DNA from: JANXLS01 sp035308565
GTDB lineage: Bacteria; Planctomycetota; SZUA-567; H5-PLA8
Assembly: GCA_035308565.1 (NCBI GenBank)
Contig: DATGGK010000112.1
Location: 1 to 64,000, forward strand
DNA: 64,000 nucleotides
Direction of reading: 5' to 3'
Part shown: one piece after another, positions 59,809 to 64,000 of the stretch
Position numbering within the stretch: the stretch's first letter is position 1
How the letters are laid out: each line of letters opens with the position of its first letter
Made by a program: the position numbers and the translations under genes
The notes under the pieces: model-generated
The model's database searches: none
What the model saw: the letters and a program-made list of their open reading frames with translations, nothing else
What the model was told of the DNA's origin: nothing

Positions 59809-60522
59809 CTACACCGAAAAACTCTCGCCGCACCCGCACGTGTTCGTCGCATTCGGATTGTTGAACACAAATCCTTTTCCGGCCAGTCCCTTTTGGAAAT
59901 CCAACGTGATCCCGCGCAAATAGATCGTGCTCTTGCGGTCGAGGTACACGTTGAACTGTTCGAACGGCACGACGATGTCGCCTTCTTTTTTCTGATCGAA
60001 TTCCAGCTTGTACGAAAAGCCCGAACAGCCGCCGCCTTTCACGCCAAGTCGCAGACCCAAACCGGGCTTGTTCTGTTCAACGATGAGCCGCTTGACTTCG
60101 ACTTGAGCGTTGGCCGTCAGCGAGACGATCGGTTTGTCGCTCAGCGGCGAAGCGATCACGGTCGAAATATCCGCCGCTGCCCGCGGAGCATTGTCCGGCG
60201 CGCGCGCTGGAGCCGGTACAATCGCCGCTACGGCTTTGACGGTGGATTCGTGAACGTCGCCCAGGCGCGAGATCGATACAACTTCATCGCGTGGGATGAC
60301 GATGTGATCGAATCTCTTCCACACGCCAAATTTCGCCGCGCGTTTGACGTAGTCGGCTTTCGACTTGCCGTTTGCGCCGTCGTCGTGGCTGTCGGCATCG
60401 ACAAGGATCACCTTCTCCGCGTCCTCGTCGTCGCAGCGGCCCACGTACACCTTCGGCCCCCTCGTATCGACGACCACGGTGATGCCGTGCAGCGCGCTTT
60501 TGTTGTCGTGAAATGTGCCCAT
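59809..60522 (-). CDS. HesB/IscA-type iron-sulfur protein with extra N-terminal domain
   Basis: The C-terminal ~110 residues are an A-type Fe-S carrier. 'GGGCSGFSYKLEF' (Cys166) and 'NPNATNTCGCGESFSV' (Cys229, Cys231) give the three ligands, and 'IYLRGITLDFQKGLAGKGFVFNNPN' is typical. It hands Fe-S clusters to apo-enzymes. The N-terminal ~95 residues ('HGITVVVDTRGPKVYVGRCDDEDAEKVILVDADSHDDG', 'FDHIVIPRDEVVSI') form an alpha/beta domain I do not recognise, linked by an Ala/Pro-rich hinge. A fusion of this kind is unusual. Start at the first ATG. Confidence 0.85.
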   Translation of the reverse strand: MGTFHDNKSALHGITVVVDTRGPKVYVGRCDDEDAEKVILVDADSHDDGANGKSKADYVKRAAKFGVWKRFDHIVIPRDEVVSISRLGDVHESTVKAVAAIVPAPARAPDNAPRAAADISTVIASPLSDKPIVSLTANAQVEVKRLIVEQNKPGLGLRLGVKGGGCSGFSYKLEFDQKKEGDIVVPFEQFNVYLDRKSTIYLRGITLDFQKGLAGKGFVFNNPNATNTCGCGESFSV

Positions 60523-60560
60523 GAAATTACTCCGAATAGTGGCAGAGCGAGCCGCGCGAA

Positions 60561-60586
60561 AGAACGGAGCAGGATCTCCGTTCTAC
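60561..60586. repeat. ACGGAGCTCC palindrome, intergenic copy
   Basis: AGAACGGAG-caggat-CTCCGTTCT, a short copy of the family found inside two genes, between the bacilliredoxin stop and the IscA-fusion start. Confidence 0.8.
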
Positions 60587-60587
60587 T

Positions 60588-61004
60588 TTAGCAATTTTCT
60601 TCGAACGCCGCCGTCAACTCCGCGGCGATCGAGCGCGGTTCGCGGCCTTCGATCATGTGGCGCGGCACAAAATGGACCAGTTCGCCGTCTTTGAACAGCG
60701 CCACACACGGGCTGCTCGGCGGAATGTCCGCGAAATAGCTCCGCGCCTTCGCCACGGCGTCCAAATCCTGTCCGGCGAAAACGGTCCCAACACGCGCGGG
60801 TTTTTTTACGTGCTGCAACGCGAGTTTGACGCCCGGGCGCGCGCCGCCGGCCGCGCAGCCGCACACTGAATTGACGACGATCATCGACGTGCCCGCCTTT
60901 TCCGACATGAACGCATCCACGTCCGCGGCCGACTTCAATTCCTTGATTCCCGCGGACGTCAGTTCCGCGCGCATGGGGGCGACAAGTGCTTCGGGGTACG
61001 GCAT
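60588..61004 (-). CDS. BrxA/BrxB-type bacilliredoxin
   Basis: A 138-residue YphP/YqiW-family protein. The CGC active site is Cys48-Gly-Cys50 in 'MIVVNSVCGCAAGGARPG', and 'VGTVFAGQDLDAVAKARSYF' and 'SPCVALFKDGELVHFVPRHMIEGR' are also family segments. In Firmicutes it removes bacillithiol from proteins; whether bacillithiol or another thiol is used here is unknown. AAGGAGAACGAACAC precedes the ATG. It is upstream of an IscA fusion on the same strand, suggesting redox care of Fe-S or thiol proteins. Confidence 0.88.
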   Translation of the reverse strand: MPYPEALVAPMRAELTSAGIKELKSAADVDAFMSEKAGTSMIVVNSVCGCAAGGARPGVKLALQHVKKPARVGTVFAGQDLDAVAKARSYFADIPPSSPCVALFKDGELVHFVPRHMIEGREPRSIAAELTAAFEENC

Positions 61005-61108
61005 GTGTTCGTTCTCCTTAATAGCAGGACGGTTGGTTGCTGTATGTTTCGAACTCCATTTTTGATTTTAGATTGAATTGAAGCAGAAGCAAGTGGGTAC
61101 TCGTCGTT

Positions 61109-61150
61109 CTCCCCTCTCCCCTTGGGGGAGAGGGGCCGGGGGTGAGGGGA
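61109..61150. repeat. CCTCTCCCC repeat, intergenic copy 2
   Basis: CTCCCCTCTCCCCTTGGGGG-AGAGGGGCCGGGGGTGAGGGG, between the bacilliredoxin and ApbE genes. Confidence 0.8.
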
Positions 61151-61193
61151 AGCCGCGTTTGCAATTCGGCTTTTGAAGCTGTTTAACTGTTTC

Positions 61194-62201
61194 TTATTTC
61201 TTCGGCACATCCTTCCACGCCTTCGAAGCGTGTTCTTTGATGCCGTCTTTCTCTTCAATCACAAACAGCACCGCCGCGCCGGGGATTTCATCGATCGCCT
61301 CGATCGCGCCCTGCACGCCCAGCACCGTGACTTTGCTCAACCCGTCCGATGTCGTGCAATTCGGCGCGACCACCGTCACGCTGCTGCGGCCTTCAAGCGC
61401 CTGGCCCGTTTTCGGATCGACGATGTGCGAGTAGCGCTTGCCGTTTTTGGTTTCAAGGTACTGCTCTTCGTCGCCGGAAGTGGATACGCCGGCATGTTTG
61501 AGCAGCAGCCGCGTGGGCTGCGTTTTGGTTTTGTCGAGCGGCAATATCTCAACGGTCCAGCCCTCTTTTTCCGGCGGCGGATCGTTCATGCCAATATCGC
61601 CGCCGCCCGCGACCAGCGCAATTGGGAATCCTTTTTTCTTCAACACATTCAGCGCCTGATCGACCGCGTACCCCTTTCCGATTCCGCCGAGGTCCAGTTT
61701 CATGCCGGCTTTCAGAAGTTGAACCGTGTGCTCCTTCGCATTCAGCACCATTTTGTCCGTGCCGACCAGTTCCTTCGCTTTAGCCAGCGCCGCCGCATCC
61801 GGCGGAACGCCGTCCTTGCGCGCCTGCCGCCAAAGCCGCACGACCGGGCCAACCGTGCAGTCGAATCCGCCGCGCGTGCGCTGGTTCGCTTCGACGCATT
61901 TGCTCAGAATGTCGAACAATTCCTCGCTGACTTTCACCGGCTCGCCGCCGGCTTTGGCGCAAAGTTTCATCAGCTCGCTGTTGTCGTCGTAATCGGTAAA
62001 CATCGTATCGAGCTGATCGATGCGGTCGAACGCCGCCTGCGCCGCGGCCGTCGCGGCGGCCTGATCCGGCGCAAAAAGCACCACGCGGAAGGTCGTACCC
62101 ATCGACGGCTGCGTGAAGGCGAAGCGCTGAAGCGCGGGTTCCGCCGCGCTCGCGCTCAAACAGCCCAGCGTCAAAAATGCCAGAGCGAATTTGTTGCTCA
62201 C
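61194..62201 (-). CDS. apbE: FAD:protein FMN transferase
   Basis: ApbE attaches FMN to threonine of periplasmic proteins (for example NqrB/NqrC-type). The 335-residue protein has a signal peptide (MSNKFALAFLTLGCLSASA) and the family motifs 'FTQPSMGTTFRVVLF', 'DLGGIGKGYAVDQAL', 'LVAGGGDIGMN', 'GVSTSGDEEQYLETKNGKRYSHIVDPKTG' and 'CTTSDGLSKV'. The start is GTG, overlapping the DUF1080 stop (GTGA), so it is coupled to that gene. The FMN target is not in the window. Confidence 0.93.
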   Translation of the reverse strand: MSNKFALAFLTLGCLSASAAEPALQRFAFTQPSMGTTFRVVLFAPDQAAATAAAQAAFDRIDQLDTMFTDYDDNSELMKLCAKAGGEPVKVSEELFDILSKCVEANQRTRGGFDCTVGPVVRLWRQARKDGVPPDAAALAKAKELVGTDKMVLNAKEHTVQLLKAGMKLDLGGIGKGYAVDQALNVLKKKGFPIALVAGGGDIGMNDPPPEKEGWTVEILPLDKTKTQPTRLLLKHAGVSTSGDEEQYLETKNGKRYSHIVDPKTGQALEGRSSVTVVAPNCTTSDGLSKVTVLGVQGAIEAIDEIPGAAVLFVIEEKDGIKEHASKAWKDVPKK

Positions 62202-62929
62202 TTCAATTCCTTCACATAAATATTCTTAAACTGGATCGGCGAATACTTGTCGCCTCCCGCGTAATGGTGCTGCAGCGCCAACTTCCCCTTCGCCGGCACG
62301 CCGGGCAATTGCGCATTTGAAATCACTTCCTCGCCATTCAAATTCACCGTCAGCCGGTCGCCTTTGATCGTGATTTCCATGTGATTCCATTCGCCGTAGG
62401 GCTTGTCCATCTTCTTCTTCGGCGTCACGCCCGCGTGGACTTCCGCCGACAACTTCGGATCGGTGCGGTAGCCGTACACTTCGCCGGAACCGGTGTTCCA
62501 GCACCAAATGTTCACCTGGCTCTTGTCGTTCCCGCGCAGATACACGCCGCTGTCGCCGGCCTCGTCGATCTCCTGCTGAATCACCACGCCCTTCTCGTCT
62601 TTCTTGTATGTGCCATCCGGCTGAATGATCGGGTGCTTGATCTTGTACGGCTTGCCCGTCCACTTCCAATCGATCTGCAGCGTGATGTCGCCGTATTCCT
62701 TCTCGGTCCAAAGATGCTTCTCCGGCGTCTTCGCCTCGCTCTTCCCATCGTAATCGATCACGCCGTCCACAACTTTCCAATGCCCATTATCTCCCTCCGG
62801 CGCTTTCCAGCCCGAAAGGTCTTTTCCGTTGAACAGCGCCGTGAACCCTTCCGGCGGCGTATTGTCCGCGGCGAAAGCTGTGGCGAGCCAGAACAAAGAG
62901 ACAATTGCAATTCTTCGAATCGAGCGCAT
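62198..62929 (-). CDS. Secreted DUF1080 (3-keto-glucoside hydrolase-like) protein
   Basis: A signal peptide (about 1-21) is followed by one DUF1080 domain: 'PPEGFTALFNGKDLSGWKA', 'WTEKEYGDITLQIDWKWTGKP', 'GDSGVYLRGNDKSQVNIWCWNTGSGEVYGYRTDPKL', 'GEWNHMEITIKGDRLTVNLNGEEVI', 'GKLALQHHYAGGDKYSPIQFKNIYVKEL'. Members bind or cleave keto-sugars and are very numerous in PVC bacteria. The 243-residue protein is predicted to be periplasmic. GGAGA precedes the ATG at 62929. ApbE is coupled downstream. Confidence 0.9.
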   Translation of the reverse strand: MRSIRRIAIVSLFWLATAFAADNTPPEGFTALFNGKDLSGWKAPEGDNGHWKVVDGVIDYDGKSEAKTPEKHLWTEKEYGDITLQIDWKWTGKPYKIKHPIIQPDGTYKKDEKGVVIQQEIDEAGDSGVYLRGNDKSQVNIWCWNTGSGEVYGYRTDPKLSAEVHAGVTPKKKMDKPYGEWNHMEITIKGDRLTVNLNGEEVISNAQLPGVPAKGKLALQHHYAGGDKYSPIQFKNIYVKELK

Positions 62930-62960
62930 GACGTTTTTTTCTCCAATTAAAAACAAGTCG

Positions 62961-63008
62961 CTCAGCACTCAGGACTCAGCACTCAGCACTCAGCACGCAG
63001 CACTTCAG
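62961..63008. repeat. Word-repeat tract (CACTCAGCACTCAGGA)
   Basis: Tandem CACTCAGCACTCAGG words upstream of the DUF1080 gene; the same words occur at 20286-20324. Within the 214-base gap 62930-63143 no gene is seen. Confidence 0.65.
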
Positions 63009-63143
63009 AGTATGCCGCTTTGCGCAAATTTGCATCGAAATCGCGCGATGCCGTTTGCGAATTCGAAAAACGGGGTAGGCTTATCAGTACATTCATAATA
63101 ATAAAACGCCGAAGAGCGCCGAAGAGCGCTGGAGAGCCGAGCG

Positions 63144-64000
63144 ATGAGCGAAGAGATCAGGCCCGCGAAGTTTCGTCTGTTCGTGATGATGGTACTGCAG
63201 TTTTTTATCTGGGGCGCATGGCTGCCGCTGATCTTCGGCTATCTGCCCAGCTTAGGTTTCTCCCCGGACAACCCGCCCGCAGCGATCGCGCCGTATGTGC
63301 CGAGCTTCCTCAAAGTGCTCTTCAGCGAGCAGGCCTTGATTCTGAACATGTTTCCGCTGGCGGCGATCATCGGCATGTTTTTCAGCAACCAATTCGCCGA
63401 CCGCAATTTTGCGGCAGAGCGCTTTCTCGCTTTCAGCCACCTCGTCGGCGGCTTGGCGATGCTGGGTCTTGGCTACACGAAAAACTTCGGCCCCTTTCTT
63501 GGCTTGATGTTCATTCACTGCCTGCTGTATGTGCCCACGATTTCGATCACCAATTCGATCGCGCTGGCGAACATGAAAGACGCGCAGAAGGAATTTGGCA
63601 TCGTGCGCATGGGTGGCACGATTGGCTGGATTATGGCCGCGTGGCCTTTCACGTTTATTCTTGTCGATTGGGAAAAAGTAAAGGCCGCGCATCCAGAAGG
63701 CATCGTGGCTTGGCTGGGCGCCATCCTTGGCAATGGCCTCACCGGACAGGCCTTGAAAGACGCGACGCACTGGACCTTCATCGTCGCCGGCATCGCTTCG
63801 CTGGCGCTGGCCTTCTACAGTCTCTCGCTGCCGCACACGCCCGCCAAGAAAAAAGAAGAGGGCGCGCGCGAAAGTCTCGCATGGCTGGAAGCGATGAAAT
63901 TGTTGAAGCACCCTTTCATTCTGATTCTGTTTCTAGTCACTTTCGTGGATGCCTACGTGCACAACAGCTACTTTGTGTGGACCGGCAATTTCCTTGGGAC
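63144..64000 (+). CDS. Nucleoside-family MFS transporter (partial, runs off the window)
   Basis: The reading frame is open from an ATG at 63144 (GGAGAG seven bases upstream) to the window edge: 285 codons without a stop, so the C-terminal part is missing. It begins 'MSEEIRPAKFRLFVMMVLQFFIWGAWLPLIFGYL', a nucleoside:H+ symporter (NupG/XapB)-like first helix, then 'LAFSHLVGGLAMLGLGY', 'YVPTISITNSIALANM' and 'VRMGGTIGWIMAAWPFTFILV', with about seven helices visible. Expected to import nucleosides across the inner membrane. It is divergent from the DUF1080 gene. No homologue of a nucleoside hydrolase is adjacent. Confidence 0.85.
   Translation, partial: MSEEIRPAKFRLFVMMVLQFFIWGAWLPLIFGYLPSLGFSPDNPPAAIAPYVPSFLKVLFSEQALILNMFPLAAIIGMFFSNQFADRNFAAERFLAFSHLVGGLAMLGLGYTKNFGPFLGLMFIHCLLYVPTISITNSIALANMKDAQKEFGIVRMGGTIGWIMAAWPFTFILVDWEKVKAAHPEGIVAWLGAILGNGLTGQALKDATHWTFIVAGIASLALAFYSLSLPHTPAKKKEEGARESLAWLEAMKLLKHPFILILFLVTFVDAYVHNSYFVWTGNFLG

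Overview
The window is about 60 % GC and very gene-dense, with short intergenic gaps that are mostly filled by palindromic repeats. Outer-membrane and LPS chemistry (kdsB, rml-type sugar genes, lipoproteins), hopanoid chemistry (hpnH), twin-arginine-exported enzymes, DUF1080, formylglycine-generating-enzyme-like, YHYH and caspase-like secreted proteins point to a diderm environmental bacterium of the PVC type (Planctomycetota/Verrucomicrobiota) or a neighbouring candidate phylum. The phylum cannot be fixed from this sequence. I saw no rRNA, tRNA, CRISPR array, transposase or phage gene.

Layout: 1-410 is a noncoding block of hairpin repeats. 2432-4236 (minus) is a secreted caspase-like protein and a secreted TPR/jelly-roll protein. 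4571-8437 (plus) holds gatA, a zinc-ribbon/PA14 membrane protein and kdsB behind a MITE-like palindrome. 8578-11034 (minus) holds a lone receiver, an RlmI-like methyltransferase and two tiny paralogous lipoproteins. 11144-13496 (plus) is an unknown protein and a membrane histidine kinase. 13484-19053 is a polysaccharide block: a double-GT2 transferase, RmlA, RmlB and an RmlD-like reductase. 19166-22002 (minus) has a lipoprotein, a small conserved-looking protein, hpnH and a membrane protein. 22115-24574 is nadD, a secreted protein and purC. 24751-26968 (minus) has exported and cytosolic Fe/Mn superoxide dismutases flanking a Phd/ParE pair whose toxin is frameshifted. 27215-29481 (plus) is a thioesterase, an EamA-like half transporter and a PaaK-like ligase. 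29490-33709 (minus) is a YHYH protein, recJ and an unknown. 33896-43648 (minus) is a seven-gene membrane complex related to group 4 hydrogenases but lacking NiFe ligand cysteines, headed by a HTH-EIIA regulator. 44719-46326 (plus) is an acyl carrier protein and a GT4 transferase. 46323-51698 (minus) is a transglutaminase, DUF58, transaldolase and flavin reductase. 52257-53357 is mtnA. 53448-62929 is mostly minus: FGE-like and TolB-like pair, a HisKA-receiver protein (plus strand), exported TIM barrel, YgfZ-TPR fusion, MazF pair, IscA fusion, bacilliredoxin, ApbE and DUF1080. A nucleoside-type MFS transporter runs off the right edge.

The most unusual property is the repeat load. At least eight families of short palindromes or word-repeat hairpins occur, and several have inserted inside genes without breaking them. 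One 25-bp element is read in the same frame (peptide ARSLAVAAR) in three unrelated proteins. Another lengthens two proteins. Others sit in MtnA, the NadD N-terminus and YgfZ, and many start or stop codons lie in or against such elements. This resembles the protein-coding palindromes of Rickettsia, but with several families in one genome. The second notable feature is the hydrogenase-like (Ehr-type) complex with no NiFe site.
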